Assembly (NCBI RefSeq): GCF_027924965.1
Contig: NZ_AP027056.1
Span: forward strand, 1,922,001-1,986,000
From: Limnohabitans sp. TEGF004
GTDB lineage: Bacteria > Pseudomonadota > Gammaproteobacteria > Burkholderiales > Burkholderiaceae_C
DNA length: 64,000 bases
Direction of reading: 5' to 3'
The notes beneath the pieces were generated by a model. The model searched no databases. It saw only the letters and a program-made list of their open reading frames with translations, and was not told where the DNA came from. Position numbers and translations under genes: made by a program. Positions 1-7,839 of the stretch are shown here, one piece after another; within the stretch, counting starts at the first letter, position 1; each line of letters opens with the position of its first letter.

Positions 1-565
1 GGGGCACACCCAAAGTTCCAAACCATGGGCCGCCCCACCATGCAGCGGCAATCATGGACACGTTCAGCAACACAGGCGTGGCAGCTGGCACAGCAAAACG
101 CTTCCAAGTGTTGAGTACCCCTGCGGCCAAAGCCACCAACGACATAAAAGCGATGTACGGAAACATAAAGCGCGTCATCACCACCGCCACTTCAAAACCC
201 TCGGGCGACTGCTGCAAACCACTGGCCATGGCCCACACCAACCAAGGTGCAGCCAAAACGCCAAACACTGAAGTGATGAACAAGGCCCAAATCAGCAGGG
301 TGGCCACTTGGTTGATCAACACATGGGTGGCGTCATCACCATGCTGTTGGCGGCTGGCGGCCAACACGGGCACAAAGGCTTGGCTGAAGGCACCTTCGGC
401 AAACAGACGTCGGAACAAATTGGGGATGCGAAACGCCACATTGAAGGCGTCGGTCAGGGCGCTGGCCCCAAAGGTCGAGGCAATCAGCAGTTCGCGCATC
501 AGCCCAGTGATGCGGGAAACCAGGGTCAAGCCCGAGACAATGGAGGCAGATTTGAACAGTGACAC
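1..565 (-). CDS. murJ: Lipid II flippase MurJ (MviN), C-terminal part beyond window
   Basis: Only the first 188 codons are in the window; the gene runs off the left edge. MurJ is the inner-membrane MOP-superfamily flippase that moves lipid II outward for peptidoglycan synthesis. The translated start (SLFKSASIVSGLTLVSRITG) and the stretch RIPNLFRRLFAEGAFSQAF match the highly conserved MurJ N-terminus, whose arginines lie in the first transmembrane segments and line the cavity. Further hydrophobic segments follow. The start is a GTG at 565; no ATG in this frame precedes the conserved N-terminus, which is why a search limited to ATG starts would miss it. The gene is divergent from rpsT with about 70 bp between the two starts, a common betaproteobacterial arrangement. 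Identity is near certain; the exact start codon is less so. Confidence 0.93.
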   Translation of the reverse strand, partial: MSLFKSASIVSGLTLVSRITGLMRELLIASTFGASALTDAFNVAFRIPNLFRRLFAEGAFSQAFVPVLAASRQQHGDDATHVLINQVATLLIWALFITSVFGVLAAPWLVWAMASGLQQSPEGFEVAVVMTRFMFPYIAFMSLVALAAGVLNTWKRFAVPAATPVLLNVSMIAAAWWGGPWFGTLGVP

Positions 566-586
566 GTGATGAGTGTAGCGATTTGC

Positions 587-592
587 TACAAT
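587..592 (+). promoter_or_regulatory. Candidate -10 element of the rpsT promoter
   Basis: TACAAT lies 46 bp upstream of the rpsT start in the short murJ-rpsT intergenic region, a sensible position for a sigma-70 promoter. No good -35 hexamer is seen 17 bp upstream, so this is a tentative call. Confidence 0.35.
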
Positions 593-637
593 CGCAGGCT
601 TTGCTGACATCATCCTCAGACACATAAGGAAACTATC

Positions 638-937
638 ATGGCTTCAGCCAAACCCAAGAAAAAGAACCCACGCCTGGCATCAGGCCGTAAACGCGTCCGT
701 CAGGACATCAAAATCAACGCTGCCAACACATCGTTGCGCTCGAAGTACCGCACTGCGGTGAAGAACGTCGAAAAAGCTGTCATCGCTGGCGACAAAACCA
801 AAGCTACCGAACTGTTTGCCAAGATGCAAGCGGTTGTGGACACGATTGCTGACAAAGGCATCTTCCACAAAAACAAAGCAGCTCGCGATAAGAGCCGCTT
901 GTCTACCAAGGTGAAAGCCTTGGCACTCGCCGCCTAA
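638..937 (+). CDS. rpsT: 30S ribosomal protein S20
   Basis: S20 is a primary 16S rRNA-binding protein of the small subunit body. The 99-residue product is Lys/Arg/Ala-rich with the typical start [20 protein letters not shown] and a C-terminal half that reads [21 protein letters not shown], matching the S20 core. The length is slightly above the usual 85-90 residues because of the C-terminal tail. An AAGGAAACT sequence just before the ATG serves as ribosome binding site. It is a single-gene unit, divergent from murJ and closed by a strong hairpin terminator about 75 bp after the stop. Confidence 0.98.
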   Translation: MASAKPKKKNPRLASGRKRVRQDIKINAANTSLRSKYRTAVKNVEKAVIAGDKTKATELFAKMQAVVDTIADKGIFHKNKAARDKSRLSTKVKALALAA

Positions 938-956
938 TTTATTAGGCAACCAGCCC

Positions 957-974
957 GGGCTGAACGTTCAGCCC
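957..974. repeat. Perfect 18-bp palindrome downstream of rpsT
   Basis: GGGCTGAACGTTCAGCCC is self-complementary and lies between the rpsT stop and its terminator. It could fold as an extra 3' hairpin of the transcript; no function can be assigned. Confidence 0.5.
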
Positions 975-1012
975 GCCGTTTGTAACGGGTGCGCTGTCAG
1001 CAAAGAAAAAGC

Positions 1013-1039
1013 AAAAACCCGCTCTTGAGCGGGTTTTTT
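1013..1039. terminator. Intrinsic terminator after rpsT
   Basis: The stem ACCCGCT/AGCGGGT with a CTTG tip is flanked by an A run on the left and six T on the right. The near symmetry would let it also stop transcription of the convergent DUF3579 gene. Confidence 0.85.
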
Positions 1040-1082
1040 GTTGCCTATTCGTTTTTGAAGGCCTGGCCATTGGGCCAGAGAC

Positions 1083-1403
1083 TTAAACCGCAGGTGGGTG
1101 CTCAGGCAGCAAACAAGCCTCAACAACTTGCAAATTGTTATCACGGGCAAAGTTCATCACGAAGTTCCAAGCCATGGGTTCTTCGTCGCGCAAGTCGGTG
1201 TGAACAATCACACATTTTTTGTTGTCCAGCGTGTTGGGCACACACCAAGGCGAATAGCTCAAATGGCTGCCAGGGGTGGCGCCGCCCGGGCGGAATTGGC
1301 TCATCACGCCCGCCAAACGCTCGGCCCAATCGCTGGGGCGAAACGTGCGTCCATCTTGGGTGATACCCAGAATAAAAACTTCTTTGGCGGAGTGTGAAAC
1401 CAT
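1083..1403 (-). CDS. DUF3579 domain-containing protein
   Basis: The 106-residue soluble protein matches the DUF3579 family, a small family confined mostly to Betaproteobacteria and typically found beside argD as it is here. Visible family features are EVFILGITQDGRTFRPSDWAERLAG near the start, then FGP-like loop RPGGATPGSHLSYSPWCVP and the C-terminal MAWNFVMNFARDNNL. No signal peptide or membrane segment is seen. The biochemical role of the family is not known to me. It is divergent from argD, and a perfect TCTTATATAAGA palindrome lies in the shared intergenic region, so the two genes may share a regulator. Family call is firm; function is unknown. Confidence 0.85.
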   Translation of the reverse strand: MVSHSAKEVFILGITQDGRTFRPSDWAERLAGVMSQFRPGGATPGSHLSYSPWCVPNTLDNKKCVIVHTDLRDEEPMAWNFVMNFARDNNLQVVEACLLPEHPPAV

Positions 1404-1475
1404 CGGGTAGAGGCTGAAAACAGTTGCGTGGCGAACGGGGGATCTCCCTCAGTCGCTAGGGTGACTAGTATTCTA

Positions 1476-1487
1476 TCTTATATAAGA
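1476..1487. promoter_or_regulatory. Palindromic operator candidate TCTTATATAAGA
   Basis: This perfect 12-bp palindrome lies between the divergent DUF3579 gene and argD, 115 bp before the argD start. A near copy (TCTTATAGAAGA) lies in front of the GntR regulator gene at 13154-13165. The size and symmetry suit a GntR-type dimer, but binding is inferred. Confidence 0.45.
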
Positions 1488-1601
1488 CTTGTGGCATTTT
1501 CATGACCTCTGATTTGCCTCTGTTTTGTCACAGCTCTGCCTCTAAAATCTCGTTTCAACGGCTCAACCTTCGTTGGGTCGTTTTCTTTTTGGAGTACCTA
1601 C

Positions 1602-2810
1602 ATGTCATCCGCTACACGCACTGTGCCTACCGAACCTCATGTCATGCCGACTTTTGGGCGCTTGCCCATCGCCATTGCACGCGGTCAAGGCTGCCGCGTG
1701 TGGGACACAGAAGGTCGCGCTTACTTAGACGCCTTGGCTGGCATTGCGGTCAACACCTTGGGCCACAACCACGCTGAGTTTGTGGCCGCTTTGCAGCAAC
1801 AAATGACAGAAGTCATTCACTGCTGCAATTACTACTACACACCCAATGCCGAAAAGCTGGCTGCCAAGCTGACCGAGTTCTCAGGCATGACCAATGTGTT
1901 CTATTGCAACAGCGGCTTGGAAGCCAACGAAGCCGCCATCAAACTGGCACGTAAATACGGCCACGACAAAGGCATCAGCAACCCACAAATCGTGGTCTAC
2001 GAAAAAGCCTTCCACGGTCGCAGCATTGCCACACTCAGCGCCACGGGCAACCCCAAAATTCAAAAAGGCTTTGAGCCTTTGCTCGAAGGCTTCATCCGTG
2101 TGCCCGTGAACAACATCGACGCACTCAAGCAAGCCACTGAAGGCAACTCCAATGTGGTGGCTGTGTTCTTGGAGACCATCCAAGGCGAAGGTGGCGTCAA
2201 CCCCATGCACATGGACTACCTGCGTGACGTGCGCGCCCTGTGCGACCAACACGATTGGTTGATGATGGTCGACGAAGTGCAAAGCGGCATGGGCCGCACA
2301 GGCAAATGGTTTGCCCACCAATGGGCAGGCGTGGTGCCTGATGTGATGCCACTGGCCAAAGGCTTGGCTTCAGGCGTGCCAATTGGCGCGGTGGTCGCTG
2401 GGCCCAAAGCAGCAGGCGTATTAACTGCGGGCACCCACGGCTCCACATTCGGCGGCAACCCGCTGGCCGTGCGCGCGGGTTTAGAAACCATCCGCATCAT
2501 GGAAAAAGACGACCTCATGGGCAATGCGGCTCGCATGGGTGAGTACCTGACCAACGCATTCGAGCGTGAGCTTGCCAATGAAGCGGGCGTGAAAGACATT
2601 CGCGGCCAAGGCTTGATGATTGGCATTGAACTCGACCGCGCTTGCGGTGCCATCATGCAGCGTGCTTTGGATGCAGGCCTGATGCTCAGCGTCACGGCTG
2701 ACACCGTGGTGCGTTTGTTGCCACCACTCATCATCACCCAAGCTGAGTGTGATGAATTGATTTCCATCTTGGTGCCTCTGATCAAAACCTTCTTGGCAGA
2801 AAAAGCATGA
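1602..2810 (+). CDS. argD: Acetylornithine aminotransferase (class III PLP enzyme)
   Basis: This is a 402-residue class III aminotransferase that most likely converts N-acetylglutamate semialdehyde to N2-acetylornithine in arginine synthesis, possibly also acting in the lysine pathway. The ArgD signature is clear: VWDTEGRAYLDALAGIAVNTLGH near residue 30, FYCNSGLEANEAAIKLAR around 95-115, AFHGRS, the LETIQGEGG loop, VDEVQSGMGRTGKWFAHQW and the PLP lysine in MPLAKGLASGVPIGA near residue 250. The start chosen has a GGAG ribosome site (TTTTTGGAGTACCTAC). Its stop overlaps the argF start by four bases (ATGA), so translation is probably coupled. Since the family includes close omega-aminotransferases, the argF neighbour is what fixes the name. 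Confidence 0.94.
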   Translation: MSSATRTVPTEPHVMPTFGRLPIAIARGQGCRVWDTEGRAYLDALAGIAVNTLGHNHAEFVAALQQQMTEVIHCCNYYYTPNAEKLAAKLTEFSGMTNVFYCNSGLEANEAAIKLARKYGHDKGISNPQIVVYEKAFHGRSIATLSATGNPKIQKGFEPLLEGFIRVPVNNIDALKQATEGNSNVVAVFLETIQGEGGVNPMHMDYLRDVRALCDQHDWLMMVDEVQSGMGRTGKWFAHQWAGVVPDVMPLAKGLASGVPIGAVVAGPKAAGVLTAGTHGSTFGGNPLAVRAGLETIRIMEKDDLMGNAARMGEYLTNAFERELANEAGVKDIRGQGLMIGIELDRACGAIMQRALDAGLMLSVTADTVVRLLPPLIITQAECDELISILVPLIKTFLAEKA

Positions 2811-3742
2811 CGATCAAACATTACCTGCAGTTCACCTCCCTCACGGCGGATGAATACGCATACGTGTTCCAACGTGCAGCGCTGATCAAGAAGAAATTCA
2901 AAGCCTACGAAAAACACCACACGCTGGCTGACCGCACGCTGGCCATGATTTTCGAGAAGGCCTCCACGCGCACACGCGTGAGCTTTGAGGCTGGCATGTA
3001 TCAGCTGGGCGGCTCGGTGGTTCACTTGACCACGGGCGACAGTCAACTGGGCCGATCAGAGCCGATTGAAGACAGCGCCAAAGTCATCAGCCGCATGACT
3101 GACTTGGTAATGATTCGCACCTACGGCCAAGACAAAATCAGCAGCTTTGCGGCCAACTCGCGCGTACCCGTGATCAACGGCTTGACCAACGAGTTTCACC
3201 CCTGCCAAATCATGGCGGACTTGTTCACCTTCATCGAGCACCGTGGTTTGACCGTGCACCCACTCGAATGCCTCAAAGGCAAAGTGGTGGCTTGGGTGGG
3301 TGACGGCAACAACATGGCCAACACCTGGCTGCAAGCGGCCGACATGCTGGGCTTCACAGTGCACGTCAGCACGCCCAGCGGCTACGAGGTGAACCCTGCC
3401 ATTGCAGGCCTGAGCAACAGCGATTGCTACAAAGTATTTACCAACCCCATGCAAGCCTGCGAAGGCGCAGACCTGGTCACCACCGACGTGTGGACCAGCA
3501 TGGGCTATGAAGCTGAAAACGAAGCGCGCAAAAAAGCATTCGCCGATTGGTGCGTGGACAACGAGATGATGGCCGTGGCCAAACCTAATGCCCTCTTCAT
3601 GCACTGCCTGCCCGCCCACCGTGGCGAAGAAGTGTCGGCAGACGTGATCGACGGGCCACAAAGCGTGGTGTGGGACGAAGCCGAAAACCGCATGCACGTG
3701 CAAAAAGCACTCATGGAGTACCTGCTACTCGGACGTCAATAA
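2807..3742 (+). CDS. argF: Ornithine carbamoyltransferase
   Basis: The enzyme joins carbamoyl phosphate to ornithine to give citrulline in cytoplasmic arginine synthesis. At 311 residues it has normal length for the anabolic enzyme. The carbamoyl-phosphate loop is FEKASTRTRVSFE at about 50-62, the HPCQIMADL motif is near 132-140, the ornithine-side DxxxSMG loop appears as VWTSMGYE, and the catalytic-loop MHCLPAHRGEEV sits near 267-278. It overlaps argD by four bases and is followed three bases after its stop by the YkgJ-type gene, so the three form one operon. Confidence 0.97.
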   Translation: MTIKHYLQFTSLTADEYAYVFQRAALIKKKFKAYEKHHTLADRTLAMIFEKASTRTRVSFEAGMYQLGGSVVHLTTGDSQLGRSEPIEDSAKVISRMTDLVMIRTYGQDKISSFAANSRVPVINGLTNEFHPCQIMADLFTFIEHRGLTVHPLECLKGKVVAWVGDGNNMANTWLQAADMLGFTVHVSTPSGYEVNPAIAGLSNSDCYKVFTNPMQACEGADLVTTDVWTSMGYEAENEARKKAFADWCVDNEMMAVAKPNALFMHCLPAHRGEEVSADVIDGPQSVVWDEAENRMHVQKALMEYLLLGRQ

Positions 3743-3744
3743 GC

Positions 3745-4050
3745 ATGTCGGCCTGCACCAGCTGCGGCGCTTGCTGCGCCAGTTTTCGGGTGGATTTCAG
3801 CGTGGAAGAAATGGACACGCACGGCGGCTGTGTACCTACAGGCTTGGGCCAAGAACTCACCGCCACGATGTGCCGCATGCGCGGCACCGATTACTCGCCA
3901 CCACGCTGCGCAGCGCTGAGTGGCAAAGTGGGCGAGAAAGCTACCTGCGGCATTTACGAATGGCGTCCCTCCCCTTGCCGAGAGTTTGAAGAAGGCAGTG
4001 ATGCTTGCCAACGTGCACGCATGCGCCAAGGCTTGTCGGCGCTCGACTAA
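3745..4050 (+). CDS. YkgJ-family zinc/iron-chelating cysteine-cluster protein
   Basis: The 101-residue protein starts at the ATG two bases after the argF stop. It carries the cysteine spacing of the YkgJ / CxxCxxCC family: CTSCGACCASF at residues 4-14, then C at TATMCRM, RCAAL, ATCGIYEWRPSPCREF and a last DACQRAR. These cysteines are thought to hold Zn or an Fe-S centre; the function is not established. The position behind argF looks like operon hitch-hiking. Its stop is six bases from the stop of the convergent monooxygenase gene. Confidence 0.85.
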   Translation: MSACTSCGACCASFRVDFSVEEMDTHGGCVPTGLGQELTATMCRMRGTDYSPPRCAALSGKVGEKATCGIYEWRPSPCREFEEGSDACQRARMRQGLSALD

Positions 4051-4056
4051 GCCCGC

Positions 4057-5277
4057 TTAGCTGCGGCCATAGCCGTACAGCCACGGCACATCCATCAAAC
4101 GCGCGCCCATCAGGCGCAAGCCCATGTCACGCCCCACGCGCATCGGCCCTTGCGCATGAAAAATTTGGCCATTGCGCACCGCCCTTTCTTGTACACGTGC
4201 ATTGCGCTCCCAGCGGGCTTGGGCAAACGCTTGCAATCGCTGCGGCACACCTTCTGCGGCGACTTGGCCCAACTGCACAGCCAGTTCAGAGGCGTCCTCG
4301 ATCGCCATGCCCGCACCTTGAGCCAAGTACGGCAGCATGGGGTGCGCGGCATCACCCACCAAAGCGATACGCCCTTGCACATGTTCGTGCGCACCTTGCA
4401 TAGCGGGTCTGCCGCACAAGGGCCACAAACGCCAATCGCTGCAAGCCGCCATCAAATCAGTCAACGGCGCACAGGCGCCGCGCAAGGCATGGTGCAACTC
4501 GGCCAACGTTTGCGCCTCTGACTTCTGCGCATTCCATGTTTGTAAGGCTGTGAGATTGTTGGCATCGTGGTCCAACAAACGGCCTTCAGCCAAACACACG
4601 ATGTTCAGGTATTCACCGCCGCGCACAGGGTAGCTCACCACATGGGCTTTTTCGCCCATCCATACCGACACATCTTGGCTGCGCAAATGCACAGGCAAGT
4701 CGGCTTGCGCCACCAATGTGCGGTAAGCCACATGACCTGTGAAAGCGGGCAAGCCATCGCCCAGCAACTGTTGGCGCAAGGGACTCCACACGCCATCGGC
4801 GACCACCGCCATGGCAGCGTGATGGTGTTGAAGCTGCGCGTGTTGCATTACATCCAACATGACGGCATCAGGCGTTTGGTCGACGCGTTGCACCGCCGCG
4901 TCACGGTGCACTTGCACGCCTTCGCGCACAGCCGCCTGCAACAACAAACCATGCAAATCAGCGCGATGGAGGGTGACGTACGGTGCGCCGTAAGTGCTCA
5001 CCGCGTCTTTCAAAGGCAAGATCGCGAGTACCTCACCCGTGTTCATGCTGCGGGCCTGCAAGCCCGCAGGAAATGCGGCGACGTGTTTGAGTGCGTCACC
5101 CAAACCCCACGCTTGCAAAATGCGCGTCACGTTGGGTCCCAGCTGCACGCCAGCCCCGACCTCTGAGAACTCAGGCGCACGCTCAATTACTGCAGCTTGT
5201 CCTCCTGCACGGGCTAGCGCAAAGCCTGTGGCCATGCCTGCAATACCGCCCCCTGCAATCAACACATTTCGATTCAT
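4057..5277 (-). CDS. FAD-dependent aromatic-ring monooxygenase (salicylate-hydroxylase-like)
   Basis: A 406-residue class A flavoprotein monooxygenase. The N-terminal Rossmann motif is VLIAGGGIAGMATGFALARAG, followed by the acidic end of beta 2 (VIERAP). The second FAD motif GRIALVGDAAHPMLPYLAQGAGMAIEDA is at about 300-327, and the DG-like VVADGVWSPLR is near 158-168. Family members hydroxylate salicylate, 3- or 6-hydroxybenzoates or related rings with NAD(P)H and O2; the substrate here cannot be read from sequence. It is divergent from a Bug solute-binding protein gene, which could import the substrate (inference). Confidence 0.85.
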   Translation of the reverse strand: MNRNVLIAGGGIAGMATGFALARAGGQAAVIERAPEFSEVGAGVQLGPNVTRILQAWGLGDALKHVAAFPAGLQARSMNTGEVLAILPLKDAVSTYGAPYVTLHRADLHGLLLQAAVREGVQVHRDAAVQRVDQTPDAVMLDVMQHAQLQHHHAAMAVVADGVWSPLRQQLLGDGLPAFTGHVAYRTLVAQADLPVHLRSQDVSVWMGEKAHVVSYPVRGGEYLNIVCLAEGRLLDHDANNLTALQTWNAQKSEAQTLAELHHALRGACAPLTDLMAACSDWRLWPLCGRPAMQGAHEHVQGRIALVGDAAHPMLPYLAQGAGMAIEDASELAVQLGQVAAEGVPQRLQAFAQARWERNARVQERAVRNGQIFHAQGPMRVGRDMGLRLMGARLMDVPWLYGYGRS

Positions 5278-5366
5278 ATACGTGATTGTGCTATGTCTGC
5301 ATCACCTCAATACGGCGCGGGTCCGCCTATGATGAATGAAATCTTTAATACCAAGGAGACTTCGAC

Positions 5367-6338
5367 ATGCAACGTCGTCAATTGCTAAAAGCGACAGCGG
5401 GCTTAGGCCTTGTATCTACATCCGTCTTGGCTCAAGATAAATACCCGAGCAAAACCATCACTTGGATCTGCCCCTATGCGGCAGGCGGCAACGCCGACAG
5501 CCGCTCACGCCAAGTGGCCAAAGCCATGGGCACCCTCTTGGGCCAGCCCATCATCATTGACAATAAGGCGGGCGCTGGCGGCAACATTGGCACCGAAGCC
5601 ATTGCTCGCGGCAAGCCCGATGGCTACACCTTGGGCATGGGCAACTTCGCGCCCTTGGCTGTCAACCAGGCCTTGTTCAAAAAGCTCAACTTCGACCCGC
5701 TGAACGACCTCACCCCCATTTGCCTGATTGAGCGCGGTCCCCTCATCTTGATGGTGCGCAACGACTCGCCGTACAAGACGGTCAAAGACCTCGTGGCCGC
5801 CGCCAAAGCATCGCCCGGCAAACTCAGCTACGGCTCGGGCGGCATTGGTGGCTCGCACCATTTGAGCGGTGCTTTGTTTGAGCACGCGGCCGGCATCGAC
5901 ATGATTCATGCCCCCTACAAAAGCGGCTCTGCAGCGGCCACCGATTTGATGGGCGGCCAAGTTCACATGATGTTTGAACAGATGTATGCCGCCATGCCCT
6001 CCATCCAAGGTGGCCGCATGCGCGCATTGGCCATCACCAGCAAAAAACGCTCGCCCTTGTTGCCCAACTTGCCGACGATGGCCGAACAAGGCTTCCCTGA
6101 AGTTGAAGTACTCAACTGGCAAGGCCTGATTGGCCCCAAAGGGATGTCCCCCGAACTGGTCAAACAGCTCAACACGGTGTGCAACCAAGCACTACAAACC
6201 GCTGAGGTGAAAGAAAAAATCTTGAGCCAAGGCAATGAAGTGGGTGGCGGCACGCCCGAGCAATTTGCGGCACTCATCAAAGCAGAAGCCCCACGTTGGG
6301 CAAAAGTCGTGCGGGATGCGAAAATCGACCCTGAATGA
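5367..6338 (+). CDS. Bug-family tripartite tricarboxylate transporter substrate-binding protein
   Basis: The 323-residue periplasmic binding protein has an N-terminal export signal MQRRQLLKATAGLGLVSTSVLAQ with a twin-Arg-like start. The Bug/TctC core follows: YPSKTITWICPYAAGGNADSRSR, the LGQPIIIDNKAGAGGNIGTEA segment, KPDGYTLGMGN and APYKSGSAAATDLMGGQVHMMF. Such proteins bind carboxylates or other small organics and usually feed TctAB permeases, but no tctA/tctB is next to it. AAGGAGAC upstream is a good ribosome site. The adjacent divergent monooxygenase may act on the imported compound. Confidence 0.9.
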   Translation: MQRRQLLKATAGLGLVSTSVLAQDKYPSKTITWICPYAAGGNADSRSRQVAKAMGTLLGQPIIIDNKAGAGGNIGTEAIARGKPDGYTLGMGNFAPLAVNQALFKKLNFDPLNDLTPICLIERGPLILMVRNDSPYKTVKDLVAAAKASPGKLSYGSGGIGGSHHLSGALFEHAAGIDMIHAPYKSGSAAATDLMGGQVHMMFEQMYAAMPSIQGGRMRALAITSKKRSPLLPNLPTMAEQGFPEVEVLNWQGLIGPKGMSPELVKQLNTVCNQALQTAEVKEKILSQGNEVGGGTPEQFAALIKAEAPRWAKVVRDAKIDPE

Positions 6339-6370
6339 TTTTTTAGCTGCCCTGTAAGCAGCACACCTCT

Positions 6371-7738
6371 ATGACCACACTCAAAGCCCCCGAGCTCCTG
6401 TTGCCTGCAGGTTCGCTCGACAAAATGCGAGCCGCTTATGACTTCGGCGCTGATGCCGTGTATGCCGGCCAACCCCGTTACAGCTTGCGCGCGCGCAACA
6501 ACGAGTTCCGCTTGGAACAAATTGGTATCGGCATTGCCGAAGCCCATGCACGTGGCAAAAAATTCTTTTTGACCAGCAACTTGCTGCCGCACAACGACAA
6601 GGTGCGCACCTATATACGTGACATCGAACCCATCATCGCGATGAAGCCCGACGCCCTCATCATGGCCGACCCTGGCCTCATCATGATGGTGCGCGAAAAG
6701 TGGCCCGAGGTGGACATTCACCTCTCGGTACAAGCCAACACCGTCAACTGGGCGGCTGTGAAGTTTTGGCAAAACGTGGGCGTGAAGCGCATCATCTTGT
6801 CGCGCGAGCTTAGCTTTGATGAGATTGAAAAAATCCGCCAAGAGTGCCCTGACATGGAACTCGAAGTGTTCGTGCACGGCGCGTTGTGCATTGCCTACTC
6901 AGGGCGCTGCTTGCTGTCGGGCTATTTCAACCGCCGCGACCCCAACCAAGGCACTTGCACTAACGCCTGTCGCTGGGAGTACGGCACACAAGCCAGCGCC
7001 ACCGACCCCAACACCGGCGAAGCCATGGCTGTTGCTATGCAAGGCGACTTTGACTTTGCCAAGTCACAGCAAGAAGCAGAGTCCAGCTTTTCTTCGTGCG
7101 GCAATGGTGAACGCCACCCCGCCGCCGACAACATTTACTTGCTCGAAGAAAAAGGCCGTCCCGGTCAGCTCATGCCCATCATGGAAGACGAGCACGGCAC
7201 CTACATCATGAACAGCAAAGACTTGCGTGCTGTGGAATACGTGGAGCGCCTAACCAAAATCGGCGTGGACTCACTCAAGATTGAGGGCCGCACCAAGAGC
7301 TTGTACTACGTGAGCCGCACCGCACAGGTGTACCGCCGCGCGATTGACGATGCCGTGGCGGGCCGCCCGTTCAACCCCGAGCTCATCACCGAACTCGAAG
7401 GCTTGGCCAACCGCGGCTACACCGCAGGCTTGATGGACCGCCGCCCTGCCAACGACTACCAAAACTACGAAACCGGTCACTCCATCGCTCACCGCAGCCA
7501 GTTTGTGGGCGAGGTGCGTGCTGTGGCTGACGGCTGGGCTGAAATCGAAACCAAAAACAAATTCTCAGTCGGCGACACCATCGAAATCATTCACCCCAGC
7601 GGCAACCGCAAGGTGAAGCTTGAGCAGATGAAAGACAAAAACGGTGCGTCGATTGACGTGGCTGCAGGCAGCCCCACGCACGTGTGGATTCCTGTCGATG
7701 GTCCTGTTGAAGGTGGTTTGTTGGCTCGCATGTTCTAA
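6371..7738 (+). CDS. trhP: U32-family tRNA hydroxylation protein TrhP (YegQ)
   Basis: The 455-residue protein belongs to peptidase family U32, whose YegQ/TrhP branch works in prephenate-dependent formation of 5-hydroxyuridine at the tRNA wobble position. Visible features are ELLLPAGSLDKMRAAYDFGADAVYAG at the start of a TIM-barrel-like domain, LSVQANTVNW, and the U32 signature EVFVHGALCIAYSGRCLLSGYF near residues 168-190, with the conserved cysteines continuing in NQGTCTNACRWEY. The C-terminal region from about 380 forms the small beta domain (FVGEVRAVADGWAEIETKNKF). True protease activity is doubtful for this branch. A strong bidirectional terminator separates it from the convergent acnB. Confidence 0.9.
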   Translation: MTTLKAPELLLPAGSLDKMRAAYDFGADAVYAGQPRYSLRARNNEFRLEQIGIGIAEAHARGKKFFLTSNLLPHNDKVRTYIRDIEPIIAMKPDALIMADPGLIMMVREKWPEVDIHLSVQANTVNWAAVKFWQNVGVKRIILSRELSFDEIEKIRQECPDMELEVFVHGALCIAYSGRCLLSGYFNRRDPNQGTCTNACRWEYGTQASATDPNTGEAMAVAMQGDFDFAKSQQEAESSFSSCGNGERHPAADNIYLLEEKGRPGQLMPIMEDEHGTYIMNSKDLRAVEYVERLTKIGVDSLKIEGRTKSLYYVSRTAQVYRRAIDDAVAGRPFNPELITELEGLANRGYTAGLMDRRPANDYQNYETGHSIAHRSQFVGEVRAVADGWAEIETKNKFSVGDTIEIIHPSGNRKVKLEQMKDKNGASIDVAAGSPTHVWIPVDGPVEGGLLARMF

Positions 7739-7751
7739 GCCGCATCTGCTC

Positions 7752-7798
7752 AAAAACTAAACCCCGCAAGGCTCGCGAGCTTTGCGGGGTTTAGTTTT
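7752..7798. terminator. Bidirectional terminator between trhP and acnB
   Basis: A long stem (AAAACTAAACCCCGCAA paired with TTGCGGGGTTTAGTTTT) is capped by GCTC/GAGC. A and T runs on opposite sides suit both convergent genes. Confidence 0.9.
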
Positions 7799-7839
7799 GT
7801 AACCCAAGCACCGAAGTGCTGGGTGAAGACGCAGGCAGC

